Positions 29,711-37,211 of a DNA stretch of 45,148 nt are shown in pieces. How positions within the stretch are numbered: the stretch's first letter is position 1; each line of letters opens with the position of its first letter. The notes under the pieces were generated by a model. The model saw only the letters and a program-made list of their open reading frames with translations. It did not search any database and was not told where the DNA came from. The stretch is from an uncultured Rhodobiaceae bacterium (GTDB lineage: Bacteria > Pseudomonadota > Alphaproteobacteria > Parvibaculales > Parvibaculaceae). The translations under genes and the position numbers were made by a program. The DNA lies in NCBI GenBank assembly GCA_913057645.1, contig CAJXOU010000021.1:1-45148 (forward strand), written 5' to 3'.

Positions 29711-29775
29711 AAATCACAAACCGCAGCGGCACTTAGCGCCTTAAAGCGGGATTGACAGGGCAGTGACAAAAGGCG

Positions 29776-30762
29776 CTATCGCTCCTCACCGCCGCGCGAT
29801 CGCGCATTCTCGGCGATCTCGCTCGTTGCCTCGTCGACCATCTCGTCGACCAAGCGCTTCCCCTTCCGCACCGCTTTCGCAAGGCCCGCCGTTCTTACCG
29901 GCGCGTTAAATTTGGGCTTCGGTTTCTTCGCATGTTCCACGTGTAACGCGGTTTTAAGAACCGGCTCCTTCCGGGGGTGGCCTGTCTTGTCGCCATCTCC
30001 TGTCTTCCGGCGCTCCGCTATCAATGTGCCCGCATCCTTGCGCCGCCGCCGCTTCCTCCGGTTGCGGTCTCCGGCGGCGGTCTTGCGCCCGCGCCGCTCG
30101 GCGGAAGAGCGCGAGGGCCCAAGATGCTCCTCTCCCTCGATCAAGTCTTCCGGCAGGCCTTCAGCCTCAAGGCGCCGCTTCCATGAGCGCATGTCGACCG
30201 GTTGCGCCTTGCCCGCTTGCTCAAGGGCACGCCCGGCAAGCTCGCCCCATGCCGCCCGCCATGCCTCGATAGCGGCCGGGCCGGTCTTTCGATCATCCAG
30301 TTCGCGGGCCTTGTCGCCCAAAGCATCGCCTGTACTGCGGCGGCCGGTGATGACGACATGCGCATGGATATTCCGTTCATCGCCCGCCGCGTCGGGCGCA
30401 TGGATGACCCAGGCGCAGGCGACCCCGTGCTGTTCATTGAGATGACGGCACCAATCTTCAACCAACGCCGCTGATTGCGCGATTGTCAGCTCATGCGGCA
30501 CGGCAATGATAGCGCTGCGGCCTTCGCAGGCATCGCCACGCTTCTCGGCAAGGGACATCGCCTGTCCGAGGCTCTCGGCGTCGCCGTTCCAGCCGGCGAT
30601 GCCGGATGCGAGAAGGTCGCCGTCGCCCTTCTTCCGATAATCATGTGTCGTGGCGATGCGGGGGTCATGGATGCGGCTGCGCATGACATAGGCCATGCGG
30701 GCGCAGGCCGTTGCGCCGGTGCCCCGCGAGATTTTTGAGACCCTCAAAAAGCCGATTGCCAT
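29776..30762 (-). CDS. mobA: MobA/MobL-family relaxase (N-terminal nickase)
   Basis: A 328-aa relaxase. The N-terminal AxxAY-type segment (ACARMAY, Tyr25) carries the candidate nicking tyrosine. The metal-binding triad is visible as HAPD (His121) and NIHAHVV (His133, His135). The remainder is basic and low-complexity (KRRRRK), suited to DNA binding. It would nick the oriT at 30808-30840 and pilot the strand into a helper's secretion channel. GGAGG sits upstream of ATG 30762. The size is short for this family, so primase or helicase domains are absent. The gene start contains an 8-bp inverted repeat. Confidence 0.88.
   Translation of the reverse strand: MAIGFLRVSKISRGTGATACARMAYVMRSRIHDPRIATTHDYRKKGDGDLLASGIAGWNGDAESLGQAMSLAEKRGDACEGRSAIIAVPHELTIAQSAALVEDWCRHLNEQHGVACAWVIHAPDAAGDERNIHAHVVITGRRSTGDALGDKARELDDRKTGPAAIEAWRAAWGELAGRALEQAGKAQPVDMRSWKRRLEAEGLPEDLIEGEEHLGPSRSSAERRGRKTAAGDRNRRKRRRRKDAGTLIAERRKTGDGDKTGHPRKEPVLKTALHVEHAKKPKPKFNAPVRTAGLAKAVRKGKRLVDEMVDEATSEIAENARSRGGEER
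30732..30750. promoter_or_regulatory. Tight hairpin in the first codons of mobA
   Basis: TTTTTGAG and CTCAAAAA form a perfect 8-bp stem with a 3-base loop, within the first ten codons of mobA. In RNA it would lie just after the start codon and could occlude ribosomes, or it could be a repressor site for autoregulation. Both are inference. Confidence 0.4.
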
Positions 30763-30807
30763 TTCTCTTGCGCCTCCGGCGGGGTGTCGGGGCCTGCCCT
30801 GACCGCT

Positions 30808-30840
30808 GCGTTCCCCTCGGGGAATGCGTAATTGCGCCCT
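30808..30840 (+). other. Predicted origin of transfer (oriT) with nic site, RSF1010 type
   Basis: A stem-loop GCGTTCCCC / GGGGAATGC with a 2-base loop (30808-30827, one G-T pair) is followed two bases later by TAATTGCGCCCT (30829-30840). This is the layout and core of the RSF1010/R1162-type oriT (hairpin then TAAGTGCGCCCT or TAAATGCGCCCT), which MobA nicks near the end of the motif. It lies between mobA and the divergent mobilization genes, exactly where such an oriT belongs. Confidence 0.85.
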
Positions 30841-30925
30841 TCGGGTATTCCGCTGCCTCGCTTGCCTTCCTCAATCTGGTTCATAGGTCCACGGAAGGCT
30901 CACACAAGGAACGGGAGAGACAATC

Positions 30926-31261
30926 ATGATTGGCAAGTCTGTTGAGGGGTGGCACTGGCAGTGGAAAGGAAAATTCCTGCGCCTCTGGTCGCCAAGTGGA
31001 CGCGTCGCCGCCGTCATCGGCTTCAACCTAAAGCTCGGGTGGATGTGGTCGCTCCCGAAGTCGCTCGGCCACAGGGCGAAGGATGCGGAAACGGCCGTGC
31101 GTGAAGTTCTTGATTCCCTCGAAATGGAACCAAGGGTTCGCGCCGAACTACTCTCGATTGCGCTCCACGAGTTTGCGCGCATCGCAAAACTGGAGGCAGA
31201 GAATGATGCCGACTTCAGCACCCCCGAAGGCAACGAAACCAGCGAAGCCGAAATCGCCTGA
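30926..31261 (+). CDS. Unknown small protein downstream of oriT
   Basis: A 111-aa acidic protein, preceded by a good ribosome site (GGGAGAGA) before ATG 30926. It contains two Trp-rich segments near the start (GWHWQWKGKFLRLW) and a helical C-terminal half with many Glu. I do not recognise a family. It is the first plus-strand gene after oriT and overlaps the next frame by 59 bp, so it probably belongs to the mobilization module. Confidence 0.6.
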   Translation: MIGKSVEGWHWQWKGKFLRLWSPSGRVAAVIGFNLKLGWMWSLPKSLGHRAKDAETAVREVLDSLEMEPRVRAELLSIALHEFARIAKLEAENDADFSTPEGNETSEAEIA

Positions 31262-31505
31262 GGAGCGCCGCGCCGCGCTCGAAGCGCGGCGCGCAAAGCT
31301 TGACCTCCGCATTCGTGCTCTAGCCACCGAAGAGCGCGAACGGCGGCGCCGTGAGGACACCCGAGCGAAGATCGTCCTTGGCGGGGCGCTGCTCGCCTTC
31401 TTCCGCAAGGAACCTTTCGCGGCGAAGGCCTTCATGCCCCGGCTCCTGCCCCTGATCGCGGAACGGGACCGCGAAATGGTTGTGAGGCTTGCCGACCAGG
31501 CCTAG
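31203..31505 (+). CDS. MobC/TraD-like relaxosome accessory protein
   Basis: About 100 aa from ATG 31203 (GGAGG lies seven bases upstream; ATG 31206 is the alternative). An Ala/Pro/Lys-rich start leads into an arginine-rich amphipathic helix (RRAALEARRAKLDLRIRALA, TEERERRRREDTRAKIVLGG) of the type seen in TraD/MobC accessory proteins that help the relaxase at oriT. The position near mobA and oriT supports this. Homology is inferred from character, not from a hit. It overlaps the end of the preceding gene in another frame. Confidence 0.6.
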   Translation: MMPTSAPPKATKPAKPKSPEERRAALEARRAKLDLRIRALATEERERRRREDTRAKIVLGGALLAFFRKEPFAAKAFMPRLLPLIAERDREMVVRLADQA

Positions 31506-31599
31506 CGATTGCTGGCTGGAGGTTCGTTCGAGCCGCTCCGGCAGCGTATCATGTGGCTCCAGGGCTGATTCCTTGACAGGGACGGTCGTATCGCGTCAC

Positions 31600-31627
31600 T
31601 TGACACCATACGGCCCACGGGTGTAAA
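31600..31627 (+). promoter_or_regulatory. higBA promoter/operator
   Basis: TTGACACC (31600-31607) and GGTGTAAA (31620-31627) are arms of an inverted repeat with one mismatch. TTGACA is a perfect -35 and TAAATT (31624-31629) a fair -10 at an 18-bp spacing, ending one base before the higB ATG. A promoter here would give an almost leaderless transcript, so a second TTGACA at 31573 may be the real -35. Repression by HigA is expected. Confidence 0.55.
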
Positions 31628-31630
31628 TTC

Positions 31631-31921
31631 ATGAAAATACGGAACGTGATCCACAAGGGCCTGCGCCGGTTTATAGAGACCGATGACGCTGCCGGATTAC
31701 AGCCCGCTGTTGTGCCGAAGCTTCGGCGGATCGTCTCCTTCCTCCAGGATATGGAGCGTGAGGAGGAGCTGCGGACGGTTCCGAGCTGGAAGGCACATCA
31801 GCTGACCGGCGACCGCAAGGGGACATGGAGTCTCTTTGTCACGAAGAACTGGCGCCTCACATTCCGGATAGACCAGACAGAGATCGAAATCGTCGATCTC
31901 GATTACGAGGACTACCACTAG
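31631..31921 (+). CDS. higB: HigB-type toxin (RelE superfamily mRNA interferase)
   Basis: A 96-aa protein with the HigB signature: MKIRNVIHKGLRRFIETDDA at the start, the central WKAHQLTGDRKGTWSLFVTKNWRLTFR and the acidic end DLDYEDYH. HigB cleaves mRNA on the ribosome. Toxin precedes antitoxin by nine bases, the reverse of most TA operons and typical for higBA. It probably stabilises the integrated element. Confidence 0.93.
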   Translation: MKIRNVIHKGLRRFIETDDAAGLQPAVVPKLRRIVSFLQDMEREEELRTVPSWKAHQLTGDRKGTWSLFVTKNWRLTFRIDQTEIEIVDLDYEDYH

Positions 31922-31930
31922 GAGAGCGAA

Positions 31931-32281
31931 ATGGGCACGACGCAAGGCATTCGCATGAAGAACCCCGCCCATCCCGGCGGCTTCGTCAAACATGAGATCA
32001 TCGAGCCTCTGGGCCTGTCCGTAACAGGCGCGGCAGAAGTGCTCGGTGTCACGCGGGCGGCACTCTCGGCGTTGCTGAACGAGCGGGCGCATCTGTCGCC
32101 CGAAATGGCGCTCCGCCTGGAGAAGGCATTCGGCGTGTCGATGGACACGCTCATGCGCATGCAGAACAGTTTCGATATTGCCCAAACGCGCAAGCGCGCG
32201 GGTGATATCAAAGTGAAGCCCTATCAGGCTCGATCCACCGGGCCCGATGACGGGCATACGCGCCGCTCGAATGCGACGTGA
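31931..32281 (+). CDS. higA: HigA-type antitoxin (XRE helix-turn-helix)
   Basis: A 116-aa protein of the HigA addiction-antidote family: PAHPGGFVKHEIIEPLGLS followed by the helix-turn-helix VTGAAEVLGVTRAALSALLN and the helix PEMALRLEKAFGVSMDTLMRM. It would neutralise HigB and bind the inverted repeat upstream of higB. The C-terminal tail is longer and more basic than the minimal family form. Confidence 0.92.
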   Translation: MGTTQGIRMKNPAHPGGFVKHEIIEPLGLSVTGAAEVLGVTRAALSALLNERAHLSPEMALRLEKAFGVSMDTLMRMQNSFDIAQTRKRAGDIKVKPYQARSTGPDDGHTRRSNAT

Positions 32282-32453
32282 CCTGAAGAGCCTCTGACCG
32301 GCACGGCCGGTATATTGCTGTGGGCGACGTCAGCGCATCTTCAAGAAAAGCTTATCAAGCTTGCGGCGCGCTATGCGACGGCTCGGGCGGCCTCCTTGGG
32401 TGCCACTTTGCCTTCATTGCCGAAGAAGGTGTTCTATCGGCATTGATGCCCAG

Positions 32454-32507
32454 TTCTGACATTGCTCTGCCGCTATGTCAGAAACTCGTGACTTTCCGAC
32501 ATAGCGG
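32454..32507. repeat. Overlapping inverted repeats in a 327-bp gap after higA
   Basis: TTCTGACAT (32454-32462) pairs with ATGTCAGAA (32475-32483), and CCGCTATGTC (32470-32479) pairs with GACATAGCGG (32498-32507). The two palindromes share the middle arm, so they are mutually exclusive. The surrounding gap 32282-32608 has no convincing gene; a 103-codon frame across it lacks a ribosome site and family character. It could be a decayed insertion or recombinase site. Confidence 0.6.
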
Positions 32508-32608
32508 TCGGCTCCGTCTGAGGCGCGCGAGCACACCGTTCGACTTCGACGATCAGGGGCAGGCCCAGCCTATATTTGGTGAGAGCCTCCTTCTTGCCGT
32601 GCCAATCT

Positions 32609-33004
32609 TCAAAGGTACATCGGGTTCCTAAGAATAAGACGCTTTCCGTCCTCCAAAGATGGAGATCCTTCGCTAATCGGAAAGTGATAGGTCGCCCTTT
32701 CCTGTTCGGTCAAGGCCCGCCAAGTCATCGCACGTAACTCCATCCGCTCATGCCCAGACAAAAGAGGGAAGTGGTCTTGCTTTAGTGAGCAGAGCGCTCC
32801 CTCCTTCGCGTCTTTCAATTTCCTGTTGGCGCCAAGGGAAACCAGTTTGAAATGCAGGGCACAAAGAGGAAATTCGATGGAGATGGGATGGTCGGCGATC
32901 ACGCCTTGTAGATTTTGGAATACGGCCCAGTAGTGGGAAGTTGCCGCCTTTCCTTTGAAAATCAGAATATTCGTGTTTTTGAATGGCCCCAGAATTTTGC
33001 GCAT
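32609..33004 (-). CDS. Unknown protein in a low-GC patch of the element
   Basis: About 131 aa from ATG 33004 (GGAGC lies eight bases upstream; the frame opens at 33040). It is more AT-rich than the rest of the window and its codons differ from the host. The sequence has no signal peptide or transmembrane helix: MRKILGPFKNTNILIFKGKA then mixed alpha/beta-like stretches such as PISIEFPLCALHFKLVSLG. I do not recognise the family. Its position between HigBA and ArdC is typical of accessory or defence cargo. Confidence 0.6.
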   Translation of the reverse strand: MRKILGPFKNTNILIFKGKAATSHYWAVFQNLQGVIADHPISIEFPLCALHFKLVSLGANRKLKDAKEGALCSLKQDHFPLLSGHERMELRAMTWRALTEQERATYHFPISEGSPSLEDGKRLILRNPMYL

Positions 33005-33172
33005 GTGCTTGCTCCGTGTTTGCGGGAGAATTCCCGTCACGGGCGAATATGGGTCCGTCTGTTCGTGCCCATGCGGTGATCGCCGTCTTTTTTGACGGAA
33101 TTTTTGGAAGCATTAATTTTCGATTTCCAACACATGGCGCGACCGGCTTCTGTTCGAGAGAGCGCCGCGCTT

Positions 33173-34051
33173 TCACGCGGCCCTCTCACATATGGTGCCA
33201 ATGCCGCTGAGATAGTCGGCGGCACGCTGCGCTTGCGAGGCCGCTGTGAAGATCGCGCGGGTGTCGCCCTTCAGCACCTTCAGCCATGCGCCGATATAGT
33301 CGGCATGGTCAGCGCGCGGTTCGGGCGAAAGACCAAGATCCGCACAGATGAACGCGGCGCCGATTTCGGCAACAAGCTCCTCCATCGCATAACTGGCATC
33401 GCCAAACCGATTGCCCTCGAAGGAGCGGTCCAAGCGATTCTGTCCGCCGGTCCAGTGCGTCGCCTCATGAGCAAGGACGGCGTAATAGGCCTCGGCCCCG
33501 TGAAACGCCTCGAAGGGCGGCATCTGAATAAAGTCGGCCTTGGGGCTGTAATAAGCCCGCTCGCCGCCGTGCCTGATATCGGCGCCGGTCGCGGCAAAGA
33601 AGGCCTCGGCATGCTCGATGCGGGCTTCCGGATTAAGCGGGAGATTGCGGGCGGGAAGGATGCCGTCCGGCAGGTCCTCGATCTGCTCGACGTTGAAGAC
33701 GGTGTAGCTTTTCAGGAAGGGGATCTTCTTCTCGGTCTCCTCGCCGCTTTCGCCGGTATCCTTGGCGATAAAGACATTGGAATAGACAACCTGGCTTCCC
33801 TTCTCACCCTTGCGGACATGCCCGCCCAGGGCTGTAGCCTGCTTGTAGGTCATCCAGATCGGGGCGGTGAAGCCTCGTTCCGCGGCGGCGGCCCAAAGCA
33901 ACAGGGTGTTGATCCCGCGATAGGGTTCGCCATTGGCACGAAGCGGCCGAGGAATGCCGTTGCCTCCATTCCAGCACATCGACGAGGGGCGGATACCGGA
34001 TTCCAGATCGGCAACGATCTTCGCGGTGATGGTTTCGTAGAGCTTTTTCAT
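33173..34051 (-). CDS. ArdC-like antirestriction protein with zinc-metallopeptidase motif
   Basis: A 292-aa protein with the ArdC N-terminal single-strand-DNA-binding domain (MCWNGGNGIPRPLRANGEPY, RGINTLLLW, GGHVRKGEKGSQVVY) and a C-terminal zincin with HEATH at 195-199 and a following Glu-rich helix (EELVAEIGAAF). ArdC proteins protect incoming plasmid DNA from restriction. ATG 34051 has AAGGAAGG upstream; the longer frame to 34174 has no support. Carrying ArdC together with a type III restriction system is plausible: entry protection plus resident defence. Confidence 0.88.
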   Translation of the reverse strand: MKKLYETITAKIVADLESGIRPSSMCWNGGNGIPRPLRANGEPYRGINTLLLWAAAAERGFTAPIWMTYKQATALGGHVRKGEKGSQVVYSNVFIAKDTGESGEETEKKIPFLKSYTVFNVEQIEDLPDGILPARNLPLNPEARIEHAEAFFAATGADIRHGGERAYYSPKADFIQMPPFEAFHGAEAYYAVLAHEATHWTGGQNRLDRSFEGNRFGDASYAMEELVAEIGAAFICADLGLSPEPRADHADYIGAWLKVLKGDTRAIFTAASQAQRAADYLSGIGTICERAA

Positions 34052-34131
34052 CTGAAGCCTTCCTTTAGCTATGGGTTGCGCACGCAACCCGACTAGCCAC
34101 GCGGCAATGAGCGGGGGATTGCTGTCAGGAC

Positions 34132-34190
34132 CGGAAATCCGGAGAAGGCGCGGGCCGGAGCGAAGCGACAACACGGTCTCCGGATTTCCG
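34132..34190. repeat. Long stem-loop upstream of the ardC-like gene
   Basis: CGGAAATCCGGAGA (34132-34145) pairs perfectly with TCTCCGGATTTCCG (34177-34190) across a 31-base purine-rich loop. It sits between the unknown gene at 34229 and ardC. In the minus-strand transcript it would be in the ardC leader. It could regulate ardC, or act on single-stranded entering DNA, as with known ssi-type promoters; this is speculation. Confidence 0.7.
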
Positions 34191-34228
34191 CGCGGGAACC
34201 GCGCCCGGTCTTGACGGCATGGGGGGCG

Positions 34229-34693
34229 TCAGCCCCTCTTCACTTTCTGGGAGATTGGGACGGCGGGAGAGACAGAGCCCGTTCGCGCCTCGCTTTCCTG
34301 CGCGGCGTCCGGTGCCTCCAGCGGCGTGTTCGCGCCGCTCGGCCGCTTCGGGGCCTTGTGCTTTGAAAGGAGCGTCTGAAGCTCTCCCGGTCCGTCGACA
34401 TCCTTGGCCGCCCCGATCAGGCGCACCAGGCGGCGAACCGCTTTCAGATCTGCGCCTTCAAGATTGGCGACATGGACCATCGTGCGCCCATGACTTAGCT
34501 CCGAGAATGGATACGCTCTTGAAGGCGTCCTGACTCGGCAGCAAGAAAGATGTTCTGCGAGCGAGAAGCGCTTTGCCTTGTCAAAATTACCGTCGGGCCA
34601 CTCTTCCCGATTCTTGCGGCGAATATATCGCGCCGCGGCCTCATACTCGGCGGGCGTGTAGCCTGCCGCGATGGCATCGTCTTTCGTAAGCAT
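34229..34693 (-). CDS. Unknown element protein
   Basis: About 154 aa from ATG 34693, chosen because TGAGGT lies seven bases upstream; ATG 34705 is also in frame. The N-terminus is helical (DDAIAAGYTPAEYEAAARYI, RRKNREEWPDGNFDKAKRFS) and the C-terminus is Pro/Ser-rich and probably disordered. No known motif. It is the gene upstream of ardC and probably co-transcribed with it. Confidence 0.6.
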   Translation of the reverse strand: MLTKDDAIAAGYTPAEYEAAARYIRRKNREEWPDGNFDKAKRFSLAEHLSCCRVRTPSRAYPFSELSHGRTMVHVANLEGADLKAVRRLVRLIGAAKDVDGPGELQTLLSKHKAPKRPSGANTPLEAPDAAQESEARTGSVSPAVPISQKVKRG

Positions 34694-34702
34694 GGAGAAC
34701 CT

Positions 34703-34747
34703 CATTCGAACCGCGCAAGCCGCACCGTGCGGTTGCTGTTCCGAATG
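34703..34747 (-). promoter_or_regulatory. Hairpin in the leader of the unknown gene at 34229
   Basis: CATTCGAA / TTCCGAATG close an imperfect stem, inside which GCAAGCCGCAC pairs with GTGCGGTTGC (one bulged G, one-base loop). It ends nine bases before the preferred start codon, so it may sit in the transcript leader and affect translation, or mark a dyad operator. Confidence 0.5.
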
Positions 34748-35060
34748 TGGTCTGGTTGAATTTCAAGCGAAGCGAATTGGCCGGATTACTCGCTGGATGT
34801 TCAGTTCGCTTTAAGAAGTGGTGGGCAGAGGCGCGTCCGGGTGATTCTCGCCATCAATTCTAGGGCGGTTTCCCGAATCTCGGGTATCTTAGCCATATAG
34901 AATACGAAAAGATGAAGTTGTGAATTTCTGTCGCCCCCCGCCCGACCGGGAGCGAAAGAAGCTCTGACCCAATAGGGGCTGAAATTAGGCCCATGTATGA
35001 CATTAGGGCCCATATACAAAGCAATGGCCTAGATTTTATTCCAAGAGGTAGGGCGTTTCG
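34748..35060. other. Intergenic region before mod, with an 18-bp-period direct repeat
   Basis: The 313 bp between the leader hairpin and mod hold no gene I can support. TTAGGCCCATGTA (34985-34997) and TTAGGGCCCATATA (35003-35016) are near-identical with an 18-bp period and lie about 45 bp before the mod start. They may form the mod promoter/operator. AGAGG about eleven bases before GTG 35061 is a fair ribosome site. Confidence 0.5.
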
Positions 35061-37208
35061 GTGTCACGTTTGACTGATTTGATTGCGCAGGCAAAAGCAA
35101 AAGATGCCGAGCTTGGACGCGAGTTGGAACGCGAGTTCAAAGTTCTGTCAGCACGTCGTTCTTTCGGTCTCAATTTCGAGCGTCACCGCCCCGAGAGTGT
35201 CGAACTTCCCGGGCGCCCCGTTCGGAAAGGTGACAAGGTACGTGTGCTGCCGCCGCGCGGATCAACGGTCAAGGGCGATCAGCGCCTTTGGAAGGTTCTC
35301 GGCTTCGAGCGGAAAGTCGGCGAGCGGCTCGCCAAGCTGGACTTAATCGGCGTCGCTGAAACGGAAACCAAGTCTGTCGCGGTCGACGACCTCGTCGTTG
35401 TGGCAGAGTTTCGCGACTATATCTATCCGGGGCTTGTGAGCACGGGGAAAGTAGAGCGCGGCGGAGACAAGCCCTTTCACACGGTGATTAACGGCGAGAA
35501 CTTCCATGTATTGGAAGCGCTGACGTTCACGCATCGTGGCAAGATCGACGCCATTTATATCGACCCTCCCTACAACACCGGGGCGCGCGACTGGAAATAC
35601 AACAACGACTACGTCGAGGCGGAAGACCTGTATCGACATTCGAAATGGCTGGCCTTCATGGAGCGGCGACTGAAAGTCGTCAAGGAGTTGTTGAACCCCG
35701 AGCGAAGTGTCCTGATCGTGACCATCGATGAAAAGGAATACTTGAGGCTTGGCCTTCTTCTAGAACAGGTTTTTGAGGAAGCCACCATTCAAATGGTTTC
35801 ATCCGTAATAAATCCTAAAGGGGCCTCCAGAGGCGTTGGTTTTAGGCGAACTGACGAGTACTTGTTCTTCGTCATGTTTGGAAGCGCAACCCCGGCTCGT
35901 TTGGAATTGGGATCTGAGTGGTCAAGCTCTGCCTCAAGCAATTCAACAGAAAGGCTAGAAGAATCGGCCGCACCTTCAGCTCCCGAATGGACGTCCATGA
36001 TGCGGCGGGGTTCCCATGCGGCAAGAAGAGAGAGGCCGGGACTGTTTTTCCCAATTTACGCGGCGGTCGATGGATCGAAAATTGTGGAAGTTGGCGAGAC
36101 CGTTCCTTTAGACGCTCCACTACCTCAAGATAAGCCGGGGCTTGTAACGATTTGGCCCCTTCGATCCGACGGTAGTCAAGGAGTATGGCAAGTCGGACCT
36201 GAGGAACTCCGAAAGAGGATCAAACAAGGACGCGTTAGGCTTGGTCGCGCAACTTCATATGGATTTGTGGTGAACTACCTTCCCGATGGTGCTTACGCAG
36301 CGGTCATGTCGGACCGTTTTGAAATCAAAGGATTTGCTGATGACGGATCGATAATTGCAGAAGGGCGGCGTGACACCCGCAGGATAGCGCCCTCGCAATG
36401 GAAAATTGCTGCTCATAATGCGTCAGAGCACGGAACAGCTTTGTTGCGAAACTTGTTACCCCGGCGCACTTTCCCATTTCCCAAATCTCTTTACGCCGTA
36501 GAAGACGCCCTTCGCTTTTTTGTAAAAGAAAAATCTGACGCCGTCATTCTCGACTTTTTTTCCGGTTCAGGCACTACTGCCCATGCCGTCATGCGACTGA
36601 ACCGCCAGGATGGCGGCCGCCGCCGCTGTATCTCCGTCACCAATAATGAAGTAGCAGCCGACGAACAGGCCGCTCTGCGCAAGGCGGGGCTTCGCCCCGG
36701 TGATGCGGACTGGGAGAAGCTGGGCATCTGCGACTACATCACAAAGCCACGCATCGATGCCGCGATTACAGGCAAGACACCGGACGGGAGAGACATCGAG
36801 GGCGATTACAAGTTTACCGATGAATTCCCGATGGCAGAAGGCTTCGAGGAAAACGCGGAATTCTTCACGCTCACATACGAGACGCCAGTGACGGTCAGCC
36901 ACAACCGCGCCTTCGGGCGAATCGCGCCGCTACTCTGGATGCGCGCAGGCAGCGAAGGCGGTCGAATTGACGCCCTTCCCGCCAAGGGTTGGGAAGTTGT
37001 CGACACTTATGGACTTCTCACGGACCTGGATAAGGCCGCGCACTTTTGTAAGGCGGTGGAGGCGAAGGGTAGTACCCGGATTGCCTATATCGTGACGGAT
37101 GATGACCGGCGCTTTCAGGCGGTGGCGCGCCGACTTCCCGATTCCGTCGAGCCAGTACGTCTTTACGAGACGTATCTGACCAACTTCCGATTTTCGATGG
37201 GGCGATGA
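35061..37208 (+). CDS. mod: Type III restriction-modification methyltransferase (Mod)
   Basis: A 715-aa beta-class N6-adenine methyltransferase: the catalytic DPPYNTG (from Asp168) comes before the SAM motif DFFSGSGTT (from Asp498), the order of type III Mod proteins. The long stretch between them (about 230-490) holds the target-recognition domain. Its DNA (about 35780-36540) is visibly more AT-rich than both flanks, which is the usual sign of domain exchange. The start is GTG 35061. Together with Res it modifies and cuts unmethylated sites; the recognised sequence is unknown. Three bases separate it from res. Confidence 0.95.
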   Translation: MSRLTDLIAQAKAKDAELGRELEREFKVLSARRSFGLNFERHRPESVELPGRPVRKGDKVRVLPPRGSTVKGDQRLWKVLGFERKVGERLAKLDLIGVAETETKSVAVDDLVVVAEFRDYIYPGLVSTGKVERGGDKPFHTVINGENFHVLEALTFTHRGKIDAIYIDPPYNTGARDWKYNNDYVEAEDLYRHSKWLAFMERRLKVVKELLNPERSVLIVTIDEKEYLRLGLLLEQVFEEATIQMVSSVINPKGASRGVGFRRTDEYLFFVMFGSATPARLELGSEWSSSASSNSTERLEESAAPSAPEWTSMMRRGSHAARRERPGLFFPIYAAVDGSKIVEVGETVPLDAPLPQDKPGLVTIWPLRSDGSQGVWQVGPEELRKRIKQGRVRLGRATSYGFVVNYLPDGAYAAVMSDRFEIKGFADDGSIIAEGRRDTRRIAPSQWKIAAHNASEHGTALLRNLLPRRTFPFPKSLYAVEDALRFFVKEKSDAVILDFFSGSGTTAHAVMRLNRQDGGRRRCISVTNNEVAADEQAALRKAGLRPGDADWEKLGICDYITKPRIDAAITGKTPDGRDIEGDYKFTDEFPMAEGFEENAEFFTLTYETPVTVSHNRAFGRIAPLLWMRAGSEGGRIDALPAKGWEVVDTYGLLTDLDKAAHFCKAVEAKGSTRIAYIVTDDDRRFQAVARRLPDSVEPVRLYETYLTNFRFSMGR

Positions 37209-37211
37209 GGC

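Noticed and set aside
32320-32631. A 103-codon frame after higA
   Set aside because: No ribosome site, no family character, and it runs through the overlapping palindromes.
34801-35019. A 72-codon minus-strand frame before mod
   Set aside because: No ribosome site at either possible start and no domain; it covers the putative mod control region.
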